DNA of 64,000 bases. It comes from Altericroceibacterium xinjiangense (GTDB taxonomy: Bacteria > Pseudomonadota > Alphaproteobacteria > Sphingomonadales > Sphingomonadaceae). The notes under the pieces are model-generated. The model searched no databases. It was not told the origin of the DNA and worked only from the letters and a program-made list of their open reading frames with translations. The stretch lies in the NCBI RefSeq assembly GCF_003958635.1, contig NZ_RSEK01000005.1:124001-188000 (forward strand). The letters are read 5' to 3'. The position numbers and the translations under genes were made by a program. The stretch's first letter is position 1. Each line of letters begins with the position of its first letter. Shown here piece by piece: positions 22,079 through 29,641 of the stretch.

Positions 22079-23131
22079 ATGCGCTACAACCGTCTCGGCC
22101 AGACCGGCCTGACCGTTTCCGAATTGTGCCTTGGCGCGATGACCTTCGGCACCAACGAAGGGCGCTGGGGCAGCATCACCGGGCTGGATCAGGACGGGGC
22201 CACCGCGCTGGTCAAGCAAGCGGTCGATGGCGGGATCAACTTCATCGACACCGCCAACGTCTACAGCGAAGGCCAGTCGGAACAGATGGTCGGCGGGGCG
22301 CTGAAAGCGCTTGGCATTGCCCGCAAGGACATCGTCGTTGCCACCAAGGCGATGGGCACGATGGGGGAAGGGCCGAACGACGCCGGGACCGGGCGCAAGC
22401 ACATGCTCGACCAGATCGACGCCAGCCTGAAGCGGCTGCAGCTCGACCACGTGGACCTTTACCAGATCCACGGCTGGGACCCGGCCACCCCGATCGAGGA
22501 AGCGCTGGAGGCGCTGAACGACATCGTCCGGTCCGGCCGCGCCCGTTATGTCGGAGTATCGAACTGGGCGGCGTGGCAGATCGTCAAGGCGCTGGGGATC
22601 GCCGAACGGCGCGGCTGGGCGAAGTTCATTTCCCTTCAGGCCTACTACACCGTGGCCGGGCGGGATCTGGAACGCGAGCTTGCACCGATGCTGCAGGCCG
22701 AAGGGCTGGGCCTGATGGTCTGGTCGCCGCTGGCGGGCGGACTGCTCAGCGGCAAGTATTCCCGGACCGATGACGGTGCCGAAGGCGAAGGGCGCCGCGC
22801 CAGCTTCGATTTTCCCCCCGTCGATCTCGATCGCGCGTTCCCCATCATCGACGCGATGCGCCGCATGGCGGAAGATCGCGGGGTGTCGGTCGCCAGCATC
22901 GCGCTCGCCTGGCTGCTCTACCAGCCGGTTGTCTCCACGGTGATTGTCGGCGCGAAGCGAGCGGACCAGCTGGCCGATAACCTTGCGGCGGTGGACGTGG
23001 AGCTGAGCCGGGCCGAGATGGACGAACTCGGCCGCCTGAGCGCGCTTCCGGCCGAATACCCCGGCTGGATGATCGACCTGCAGAAAAACTACGTCGCCTC
23101 CAAAATGTCGGAGCGGCGCCAGCCCAAATGA
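22079..23131 (+). CDS. Aldo/keto reductase
   Basis: 350 residues, NADPH-dependent (alpha/beta)8 barrel. The catalytic tetrad is visible: Asp/Tyr in FIDTANVYSEGQSE near residue 60, Lys in IVVATKAMG, His in YQIHGWDP. The cofactor loop is VSTVIVGAKRADQLADNL. MTFGTNEGRWGSITGL suggests the voltage-gated-channel beta-subunit / YajO-like branch acting on aldehydes. The stop codon lies inside the first copy of an 18-bp tandem repeat. Confidence 0.93.
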   Translation: MRYNRLGQTGLTVSELCLGAMTFGTNEGRWGSITGLDQDGATALVKQAVDGGINFIDTANVYSEGQSEQMVGGALKALGIARKDIVVATKAMGTMGEGPNDAGTGRKHMLDQIDASLKRLQLDHVDLYQIHGWDPATPIEEALEALNDIVRSGRARYVGVSNWAAWQIVKALGIAERRGWAKFISLQAYYTVAGRDLERELAPMLQAEGLGLMVWSPLAGGLLSGKYSRTDDGAEGEGRRASFDFPPVDLDRAFPIIDAMRRMAEDRGVSVASIALAWLLYQPVVSTVIVGAKRADQLADNLAAVDVELSRAEMDELGRLSALPAEYPGWMIDLQKNYVASKMSERRQPK

Positions 23132-23158
23132 TTTGCTCTGCCCAAATGATTTGCTCTG
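23123..23158 (+). repeat. Perfect 18-bp tandem duplication
   Basis: CCCAAATGATTTGCTCTG occurs twice head-to-tail (23123-23140 and 23141-23158). The first copy supplies the last Lys codon and stop of the aldo/keto reductase; the second ends one base before the nadD ATG, occupying the usual ribosome-binding position. Confidence 0.95.
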
Positions 23159-23159
23159 A

Positions 23160-23822
23160 ATGAACCGAACCGGCCCCGTCACCGGCCTGCTCGGCGGCAG
23201 CTTCAACCCGGCGCACGGCGGACACCGCAAGATCACCCTGGTCGCGCTGTCCGCCTTGGCGCTGGACGAATGCTGGTGGCTGGTGTCCCCCGGCAATCCG
23301 CTCAAGCCCCGTGCCGGCATGGCGCCGCTGGCGGCGCGGGTCGCCTCCGCCCGGCGGCAGGCCCGGCGCGCGCCGATACGAGTAACCGCGATCGAGCGGG
23401 AACTCGGCACGCGCTACACCATCGACAGCCTGCGCGCGCTGAAACGCCGGTACCCGCGCCGCCGCTTCGTCTGGATCATGGGGGCCGATAATCTCGCCCA
23501 GTTCCACCTCTGGCGCGACTGGCGGAGGATCGCGCGGGAAATGCCGATTGCGGTGGTAGCCCGCCCGGGGTATGATACCGCTGCTATCGCGAGCCCCGCG
23601 ATGGCGTGGTTGCGGCGCTACCGGTTATCCGCTTCCACCATGAAGAACCGGCACCGATGGAGCGCACCGGCGCTGATAGAATTGCGTTTCGACCCCGATC
23701 CGCGTTCAGCCACCGACATCCGGCTGACGGATCCCGACTGGGCCAGCCGTTTGTCCGGCACAGCGGCCAGGGACGCGGTCACGCATTCTCCAATTTTTCC
23801 GGATCGGGACCCCGGCGCATGA
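23160..23822 (+). CDS. nadD: Nicotinate-nucleotide adenylyltransferase
   Basis: 220 residues. Adenylates nicotinate mononucleotide to deamido-NAD. The nucleotidyltransferase motif is LLGGSFNPAHGGHRKI at residues 10-25; WIMGADNLAQFHLWRDW is the substrate loop. The C-terminal family motif (usually a serine-threonine-x-hydrophobic-arginine) appears as SATDIRL. No obvious Shine-Dalgarno precedes ATG 23160 because the duplicated repeat lies there. Followed by rsfS and rlmH, the usual alphaproteobacterial order. Confidence 0.93.
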   Translation: MNRTGPVTGLLGGSFNPAHGGHRKITLVALSALALDECWWLVSPGNPLKPRAGMAPLAARVASARRQARRAPIRVTAIERELGTRYTIDSLRALKRRYPRRRFVWIMGADNLAQFHLWRDWRRIAREMPIAVVARPGYDTAAIASPAMAWLRRYRLSASTMKNRHRWSAPALIELRFDPDPRSATDIRLTDPDWASRLSGTAARDAVTHSPIFPDRDPGA

Positions 23823-23876
23823 TGCGTCGTTCCTCCCTGCTCTTCCATTGTCCTTTCAGGAGCCCATATTGCTGCG

Positions 23877-24293
23877 ATGGATCATACGCAGATGTCGCCG
23901 GCACGGGCCGGCGTTCCCGTGACTGACACCTCTTCCTCCCCTGCGGAGACGGACCCGCTTCACGCGCTGGTTCTCGGCAGCCTCGATGAAGACCAGGCGC
24001 AGGACGTTGTCTCGATTCCGCTGCAAGGCAAGTCGAGCATCGCCGACCACATGGTAATCGCGACCGGGCGCTCCACGCGCCAGGTGGCCTCGATGGCGGT
24101 CAAGCTGGCGGAACGCGTCAAAAAAGCGGGCCATGGTGCCCCCCGGATCGAAGGCCTGCCAGCCGCCGACTGGGTGCTGGTCGATGCCGGAGACGTGGTC
24201 GTCCACTTGTTCCGCCCCGAAGTGCGCGGGTTCTACAACCTTGAACGGATGTGGGGCTTCGGCGACGAGGCAGCCGTGGCCGGACAAGCCTGA
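23877..24293 (+). CDS. rsfS: Ribosomal silencing factor RsfS
   Basis: 138 residues. Binds ribosomal protein uL14 and blocks subunit joining in starvation. The core DEDQAQDVVSIPLQGKSSIAD, DHMVIATGRSTRQV and DWVLVDAGDVVVHLF match the family. The first 25 residues are variable; an internal GTG (23919) is an alternative start. Lies between nadD and rlmH. Confidence 0.93.
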   Translation: MDHTQMSPARAGVPVTDTSSSPAETDPLHALVLGSLDEDQAQDVVSIPLQGKSSIADHMVIATGRSTRQVASMAVKLAERVKKAGHGAPRIEGLPAADWVLVDAGDVVVHLFRPEVRGFYNLERMWGFGDEAAVAGQA

Positions 24294-24327
24294 CCGGCAA
24301 CGCCGTGGCGGCAGGCGTGCCCCGGTT

Positions 24328-24532
24328 CGCGACCAGCGGACCGCAAGGCCGACCGGCCGCCCGCAGCGCCCGAAAGGGTGCGAGGACAGCCTAGCCGACG
24401 GATGTCGGCGCCGGCGCCTGAGGGTCAGACAAAACCCGCGACCAGCGGACCGCAAGGCCGACCGGCCGCCCGCAGCGCCCGAAAGGGTGCGAGGATAGCC
24501 AAACCGGCGGATGTCGGCTCCGGCGCATGAGG
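24328..24532 (+). repeat. Pair of 96-bp direct repeats between rsfS and rlmH
   Basis: Copy 1 (24328-24423) and copy 2 (24437-24532) begin CGCGACCAGCGGACCGCAAG and match at 90 of 96 positions, with all differences in the last 41 bases. The spacer is 13 bp. Copy 1 contains a GCCGAC-GGAT-GTCGGC hairpin that is disrupted in copy 2. Small open frames on the minus strand here are by-products. The block fills the whole gap before rlmH. Confidence 0.95.
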
Positions 24533-24543
24533 ACGGATACGCC

Positions 24544-24966
24544 ATGCTCCTCCACGTCATCGCGCGCGGCAAGCTTGGCCGTTCGCCCGAAGCCGACCTT
24601 GTGGCGCGCTACGAAAAGCGGATTACCTGGCCGCTGAAGCTGACCGAGCTGCCGGAAACCGGCGGCCGCATTCCCGATCCCCTGACCCCGTACCGCACAG
24701 TCTTGCTGGATGAGCGCGGCAAGGCGATGGCGTCGGAAGATTTCGCCGCCCTGCTGGGCCGCTGGCGGGATGACGGCATCCGCGAAACACGTTTCGCGAT
24801 CGGCGCGGCCGACGGGCACGAGGAGCGGGAGCGGGCGGAGGCCGATCTCCTGCTCGCCTTCGGACCCGCCACCTGGCCGCACCTGCTGGTGCGGTCAATG
24901 CTGATGGAACAGCTGTTCCGCGCCGTCAGCATCCTTGCCGGCCATCCCTATCACCGCTCCGGGTAA
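24544..24966 (+). CDS. rlmH: 23S rRNA (pseudouridine1915-N3)-methyltransferase RlmH
   Basis: 140 residues, SPOUT fold with C-terminal trefoil knot. MLLHVIARGKLGRSPEADLV starts the family; LLDERGKAMASEDFA, RFAIGAADGH and the C-terminal LMEQLFRAVSILAGHPYHR hold the SAM-binding knot. Methylates pseudouridine 1915 in helix 69 of the large subunit. A longer in-frame ATG (24511) lies inside the direct repeat and is rejected. Confidence 0.95.
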   Translation: MLLHVIARGKLGRSPEADLVARYEKRITWPLKLTELPETGGRIPDPLTPYRTVLLDERGKAMASEDFAALLGRWRDDGIRETRFAIGAADGHEERERAEADLLLAFGPATWPHLLVRSMLMEQLFRAVSILAGHPYHRSG

Positions 24967-25057
24967 GCGATTTTAGAGACTTGCGGCACCAACCATCCTC
25001 ATCTGGCGTTCAGCGCATGGTCGCTATACACTCGCGATCAATCGAGAGGTTCGCCTG

Positions 25058-26407
25058 ATGAAATTCGCTCCCGCCCTGCGTGCCGCCGCCTTGCTCTCTG
25101 CCGTCGCGCTGGTTCCCGCCGCCACGGCCGGCATGGCCCAGGTGGAAAGCCGGGCATCGCCTGAATTCGCGAAGCTGTTCGCCACCTACCAGATGATCAA
25201 GTCGAACTACGTCGAACAAGTGGACGACGAAAAGCTGATCCGCGGCGCCATCGACGGCATGCTCGCCTCGCTCGATCCCCATTCCTCGTTCATCGACGGC
25301 GGCGATCTCAAGCGGCTGGAATCGATGATCGACGGCAATTACCAGGGCCTCGGGATTTCGGTCCAGATGGACGACGGCGCGGTCAAGGTCGTCTCGCCGT
25401 TCAAGGGCAGCCCGGCGGAAGATGCCGGGATCAAGGCAGGCGATTACATCACGCACCTGAACGGAGAACTGATCTACGGCCTGGAGCTGGACGAAGCGGT
25501 TGAGAAGATGCGCGGCCCGTCGGGCAGCAGCGTGACCTTGTCGCTGTTCCGCACCGGTCGGGATGAGCCGTTCGACGTCACTGTCACCCGCGGCGTGATC
25601 GAGCTTGAGCCGGTGACCCATGAACTGAAGGACGGCGGGATCGGCTACGTCAGCGTCAACGAATTCAGCCGCGATGTCGGCCGCGACGTGCAGGCTGCGA
25701 TCAGCACGATGCGCAAGGAAGCGGGCGGACGGCTCAACGGCCTCGTGCTCGACATGCGGAAGAATCCGGGCGGCTCGCTGGACGAAGCGGTCGCCTTGTC
25801 GGACTTGTTCCTCGACGAAGGCCAGATCGTCTCCCAGCGCGGCCGCACCCGGCGCGACACGATCTACTACGATGCCGAAAGCGTGTTCCCCGGCGATGTC
25901 GCCAAGGGCGTGCCGATGGTGGTGCTGATCGATGCCGGTTCGGCCTCGGCCAGCGAGATCGTCGCCGGTGCCTTGCAGGATCAGCAACGCGCCGTGGTGA
26001 TGGGCGAGCGCAGCTTCGGCAAGGGCAGCGTCCAGTCGCTGCTGCCGCTGACCCGGGAAAGCGCGCTGAAACTGACGACGGCCCGCTACTACACGCCTTC
26101 GGGGCGGTCGGTGCAGGAAGGCGGAATCCAGCCGGATATCCGCGTGCCGCAGCTGTCCGATCCGGACGCTGCGCTGAGAGCCAAGTATTCGTACCGCGAA
26201 TCCGACTTGCGCCGCCACCTGGTCAATGAAATCGACCTCAAGGATGAAGCGGTCGAAGCCGACAACAAGCCGGACCCGCGCTTCACCGCCACGGCGGAGG
26301 AGCTGAAGGCGAAGGGGATCGAGGACTTCCAGCTGAGCTACGCCCTCGATACGCTGCGTCATACCCGGACCGCCATGGCGTTCGCGCAGCCTGCCGCCCG
26401 CCGCTGA
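25058..26407 (+). CDS. S41 family carboxy-terminal processing protease (CtpA-like)
   Basis: 449 residues. An N-terminal signal (to AGMAQ, about residue 28) directs it to the periplasm. A PDZ domain covers about 100-180 (GLGISVQMDDG, DAGIKAGDYITHLNG). The protease domain carries the catalytic Ser in IDAGSASASEIVAGAL and Lys in GERSFGKGSVQSLLPL. Processes periplasmic or peptidoglycan-related substrates. In related genomes an EnvC-like M23 gene often sits between rlmH and this gene; here none does. The stop overlaps dsbB as TGATG. Confidence 0.94.
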   Translation: MKFAPALRAAALLSAVALVPAATAGMAQVESRASPEFAKLFATYQMIKSNYVEQVDDEKLIRGAIDGMLASLDPHSSFIDGGDLKRLESMIDGNYQGLGISVQMDDGAVKVVSPFKGSPAEDAGIKAGDYITHLNGELIYGLELDEAVEKMRGPSGSSVTLSLFRTGRDEPFDVTVTRGVIELEPVTHELKDGGIGYVSVNEFSRDVGRDVQAAISTMRKEAGGRLNGLVLDMRKNPGGSLDEAVALSDLFLDEGQIVSQRGRTRRDTIYYDAESVFPGDVAKGVPMVVLIDAGSASASEIVAGALQDQQRAVVMGERSFGKGSVQSLLPLTRESALKLTTARYYTPSGRSVQEGGIQPDIRVPQLSDPDAALRAKYSYRESDLRRHLVNEIDLKDEAVEADNKPDPRFTATAEELKAKGIEDFQLSYALDTLRHTRTAMAFAQPAARR

Positions 26408-26883
26408 TGCGGACGCGCTTGGCTCCTTCGACCCGGCTCGCCCAGCGGCTCGCGCTGGGTGTGCCGGCGCTGCTTCTGGCCGGGGCGTACATCTCGCAAT
26501 ACGGCTTCGGCCTCTACCCGTGCGAGATGTGCTGGTGGCAGCGCTATCCGCACTTTGCCGCGATCGCGCTGGGGCTGATCTCCACTGTCGCAGCGCCGAA
26601 ACGGGTGTGGATCGCGCTTGCGGGGCTGGCAATCCTGATCTCGGGGCTGATCGGCGCCTACCACGCCGGGGTCGAATACGGCTGGTGGGAAGGGATCACG
26701 ACCTGTTCCAGCCTGACGGGCGCCGGCAACGCGCTCGATGCGATCATGGAGGCGCCGCTGGTCCGCTGCGACCAGGTGCAGTGGAGCGTGGCGGCGATTT
26801 CGCTCGCCGGGTGGAACTTCCTGTTCTCGAGCGTTACCGCAGCAGCGATCTTCTGGCTGCTGGCACGAAAGGACCGAGTGTGA
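26407..26883 (+). CDS. Disulfide bond formation protein B
   Basis: 158 residues, four transmembrane helices. The first redox pair is in YPCEMCWWQRYPH near residues 38-50 (C-x-x-C). The second pair is the Cys of TTCSSLTG and of VRCDQ in the periplasmic loop. Transfers electrons from a DsbA-type oxidase to ubiquinone, consistent with its neighbour coq7 in ubiquinone synthesis. Ends in a GTGA overlap with coq7. Confidence 0.9.
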   Translation: MRTRLAPSTRLAQRLALGVPALLLAGAYISQYGFGLYPCEMCWWQRYPHFAAIALGLISTVAAPKRVWIALAGLAILISGLIGAYHAGVEYGWWEGITTCSSLTGAGNALDAIMEAPLVRCDQVQWSVAAISLAGWNFLFSSVTAAAIFWLLARKDRV

Positions 26884-27398
26884 AACCCGACCGTTCGGAA
26901 ATGATCCGCGTCGATCAGGCGGGCGAATACGGCGCGACCCGCATCTACGCCGGCCAGCTGGCGGTGATGGGGGACCGCACACCCTTGTCCGCCGAAATCC
27001 GTGCAATGGCGGAACAGGAGCAAGGCCACCGCGCCCGCTTCGATGCGCTGATGGTCCGCCGCGGCGTGCGCCCGACCGCGCTGCAACCGCTGTGGGACGT
27101 GGCCGGCTTTGCCCTTGGCGCCGGGACCGCGCTGATCGGACCGGAAGCCGCTATGGCCTGCACCGCCGCGGTCGAGGAGGAAATCGACCGGCACTATTCG
27201 CACCAGCTCGATGATCTGGAAGCGGCCGGGGACGACCCTGAACTCGCCGGGATGATCGAGGAATTCCGCGAAGATGAGCGGGAGCACCGCGAGGCCGCCT
27301 TGCGCGCCGGGGCGGAACGCGCGCCCGGTTATCCCCTGCTTTCCGCGGCGATCCGTTTCGGCTGCCGCGCGGCGATCCGCCTTTCCGAAAAGGTCTGA
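26880..27398 (+). CDS. coq7: Demethoxyubiquinone hydroxylase (Coq7)
   Basis: 172 residues from GTG 26880, which overlaps the dsbB stop. Diiron carboxylate enzyme hydroxylating 2-polyprenyl-3-methyl-6-methoxybenzoquinol. The metal motifs are visible: DQAGEYGATRIYAGQ, EQGH (E-x-x-H) near residue 44, AVEEEIDRHYSHQ, and EDEREH (second E-x-x-H) near 138. Longer open frame upstream is a shadow of dsbB. Confidence 0.93.
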   Translation: MKPDRSEMIRVDQAGEYGATRIYAGQLAVMGDRTPLSAEIRAMAEQEQGHRARFDALMVRRGVRPTALQPLWDVAGFALGAGTALIGPEAAMACTAAVEEEIDRHYSHQLDDLEAAGDDPELAGMIEEFREDEREHREAALRAGAERAPGYPLLSAAIRFGCRAAIRLSEKV

Positions 27399-27529
27399 CG
27401 GGAAAATCGGCGCCCGACCTTTTGGGAACTCGGCGCCGGTTCCGTTCGCTTCATAATGGGTTCACCGCGCGTGCCGCTTGTTCGTTCGTGTTGCGCCGCG
27501 CGGCCGACCCGGGAAGCGAAGGATTTATC

Positions 27530-28237
27530 ATGAACCGCCTGATCGTATCGTCTGCCTCGGCCATCGCCGCCCTTGCGGGGCTGGCCGGCTCGTCCGCACC
27601 TGCCTCTGCGCAGGATAGCGGCGGAGACAAGGTCAACACACTGATCATCTACGGCGACGATCAATGCCCGCAGTCCAATCCCGGCGAAATCGTGGTCTGC
27701 GCCCGGATGGACGAAGGGGAGCGCTACCGTGTGCCCGAAGTCCTGCGGCAGAACGAAGGCCCGACCAACGAAGCCTGGGCCACACGCGTGCGCTCGTTCG
27801 AAACGGTGGGCGATTTCGGTCCGATGTCCTGCACCGCGGTGGGCGCAGGCGGTAATCTCGGCTGCACCGCGCAGCTGATCGAGGCCGCGTACCAGGAACG
27901 GGCCCAGGCTCCGGGGGTGCGGTTCAGCCAGTTGATCGAGGAAGAACGCCAAAAGCGGCTCGCCACGATCGACGAGGACGCCGCCGATACCCAGGCGCGA
28001 GTCGAGGAAATTGAGCGGCAGTACGCCGAACGGCTGCGGCAGGCGCGGGAAGACGGCACGGCGGATACCGTTGTTTCGCGCTTCGAGCAGGCTCCCATCG
28101 GGGAGGAAGTTCCGATCACCCCGCCGGTTTCGACGACCGACGTCGGTGTGCCGCCTCCGCTGGTCGATCCTGCGCCGGAAGACAACCTTCCCCGGCCAGT
28201 GGCCCCGCACATCCCGACGGTAATCAACCCTCAGTAA
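27530..28237 (+). CDS. Secreted protein of unknown function
   Basis: 235 residues. A signal peptide ends at ASAQ near residue 26. The middle has four cysteines (DDQCPQ, VVCARM, MSCTAV, LGCTAQ) that could make two disulfides. Residues 130-180 are charged and helical (LIEEERQKRLATIDEDA, VEEIERQYAERLRQ), and the end is Pro-rich (PPLVDPAPEDNLPRPVAP). Similar proteins occur in sphingomonads without known role. ATG 27530 is chosen because the signal begins there. Confidence 0.75.
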   Translation: MNRLIVSSASAIAALAGLAGSSAPASAQDSGGDKVNTLIIYGDDQCPQSNPGEIVVCARMDEGERYRVPEVLRQNEGPTNEAWATRVRSFETVGDFGPMSCTAVGAGGNLGCTAQLIEAAYQERAQAPGVRFSQLIEEERQKRLATIDEDAADTQARVEEIERQYAERLRQAREDGTADTVVSRFEQAPIGEEVPITPPVSTTDVGVPPPLVDPAPEDNLPRPVAPHIPTVINPQ

Positions 28238-28261
28238 GACCCTTTCAGGCTGCGCTGCGAA

Positions 28262-28289
28262 CGACCGGTCCCCGGCGCGGGACCGGTCG
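28262..28289. terminator. Inverted repeat after the secreted-protein gene
   Basis: Perfect 11-bp stem CGACCGGTCCC / GGGACCGGTCG around CGGCGC, 24 bases after the stop. No T-run; a Rho-independent role is uncertain. Confidence 0.5.
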
Positions 28290-28363
28290 CCGCACGCCGC
28301 GGAACCCGCGTTCCGCCGCCCCGTTCCCGCACCGTGTTTCACTCAAACGGGAGCGTTCGTTTC

Positions 28364-28759
28364 ATGTCCCTGGTAAAGATGGTTTCCCTTCATCCGCAAG
28401 TCGGCGGCAACGTCAACGAGACGCTGGTCGAGGCGTCCCGTCATGCGATGCTGTGCTCGCTGTTCTGCACGTCCTGCGCCGATGCCTGCGTGGTGGAGGA
28501 GATGGACATGGCGGCGTGCATCCGCTCCTGCCTCGATTGTGCGGATGTCTGCGCCACGACTGCCCGGCTGGGCGTGCGGCGCAGCGATCAGAACGTCGAA
28601 ACCCTGCGGGCCATGCTGGAGATGTGCATCCTTGCCTGCGAACGCTGCGCCGCCGAGTGCGAGAAGCACGAGGCAGAGCATTGCCAGCTTTGCGCAAAGA
28701 TGTGCCGCGAATGCGCGGACGGCTGCAAGCAGGCGCTGGCGACCGTCGGCAACGCCTGA
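28364..28759 (+). CDS. Cysteine-rich four-helix-bundle copper-binding protein
   Basis: 131 residues with 17 cysteines, most spaced C-x3-C or C-x2-C along predicted helices: LCSLFCTSCADAC, CIRSCLDCADVC, CILACERCAAEC, HCQLCAKMCRECADGC. This is the pattern of copper storage proteins, where thiolates line a four-helix tube that holds many Cu(I) ions. There is no signal peptide, so it resembles the cytosolic Csp3 type rather than exported Csp1. ATG 28364 has GGAG upstream; an ATG 30 bases earlier is possible. Confidence 0.88.
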   Translation: MSLVKMVSLHPQVGGNVNETLVEASRHAMLCSLFCTSCADACVVEEMDMAACIRSCLDCADVCATTARLGVRRSDQNVETLRAMLEMCILACERCAAECEKHEAEHCQLCAKMCRECADGCKQALATVGNA

Positions 28760-28771
28760 TCCCGATCGGGC

Positions 28772-28809
28772 CAGGGGTGCCAGGCTGATCGATCAGCCTG
28801 GCACCCCTG
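28772..28809. terminator. Perfect 38-bp palindrome between convergent genes
   Basis: Each 19-base half, CAGGGGTGCCAGGCTGATC, is the exact reverse complement of the other, with no spacer. It lies between the copper protein (+) and fabI (-) stops, so it is probably a bidirectional terminator; a protein-binding site is the alternative. No T-run. Confidence 0.7.
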
Positions 28810-28837
28810 CATGGTCCCGTTCCCGTGAGCGGATGGC

Positions 28838-29641
28838 TTACGCCAGCGCGATGTCGGGCGCGTCTTCCTGCTTCATGCCGACGACGTTGTAGCCGCCGTC
28901 CACGTGGTGGATTTCCCCGGTGACGCCGGACGCGAGATCGGACAGCATGTAGAGGCCCGCGCCGCCGACATCGTCGATGCTGACGTTGCGGCGCATCGGG
29001 CTGTTCAGCTCATTCCACTTCAGGATGTAGCGGAAATCGCCGATCCCGCTGGCTGCCAGCGTCTTGATCGGACCGGCGGAGATCGCGTTGACCCGGATGT
29101 TCTCCGGCCCCAGATCGTTGGCAAGGTACTTGACGCTGGCTTCCAGCGCGGCCTTGGCCACGCCCATCACGTTGTAGTGCGGGATCACCTTTTCCGCGCC
29201 GTAATAGCTCAGCGTCAGGACCGATCCGCCGTCCGGCATCATCGCGCACGCGCGCTTGGTGACGGCCACCAGGCTGTAGGCGGATACGTTCAGCGTCAGC
29301 AGGAAGTTTTCCAGGCTGGTATCGACGAACTTCCCGCGCAGTTCGTTCTTGTCGGAAAAGCCGATCGCGTGGACCACGAAGTCGATCGTGTCCCAGCGGG
29401 CCTTCAGCTGGTCGAACGCGGCATCGAGCGAATCCATGTTCGAGGCATCGCATTCGATCAGGAAATCGGACCCAAGCTGCTGGGCCAGCGGCTGCACGCG
29501 CTTGCGCAGCGGGTCGCCGTGGTAGGAAAAGGCGATTTCGGCGCCGTGCTCGGCCAGCTTGCGGGAAATGCCCCAGGCCAGCGACTTTTCATTCGCAAGG
29601 CCCATCACCAGCCCGCGTTTCCCCTGCATCAGACCGGTCAT
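28838..29641 (-). CDS. fabI: Enoyl-[acyl-carrier-protein] reductase (NADH)
   Basis: 267 residues. Last step of the fatty-acid elongation cycle. The family N-terminus GKRGLVMGLANEKSLAWGIS holds the cofactor loop. The active site is the Y-x6-K variant: TLSYYGAEKVIPHYNVMGVA followed by K. RVNAISAGPIKTLAASGI is the substrate loop. The ATG overlaps the stop of the upstream BrkB-like gene (ATGA). Confidence 0.95.
   Translation of the reverse strand: MTGLMQGKRGLVMGLANEKSLAWGISRKLAEHGAEIAFSYHGDPLRKRVQPLAQQLGSDFLIECDASNMDSLDAAFDQLKARWDTIDFVVHAIGFSDKNELRGKFVDTSLENFLLTLNVSAYSLVAVTKRACAMMPDGGSVLTLSYYGAEKVIPHYNVMGVAKAALEASVKYLANDLGPENIRVNAISAGPIKTLAASGIGDFRYILKWNELNSPMRRNVSIDDVGGAGLYMLSDLASGVTGEIHHVDGGYNVVGMKQEDAPDIALA

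Noticed and set aside
24328-24532. Possible CRISPR array or tandem small genes
   Set aside because: Only two long repeats with a 13-bp spacer, no cas genes; minus-strand frames are unequal and lack start signals.
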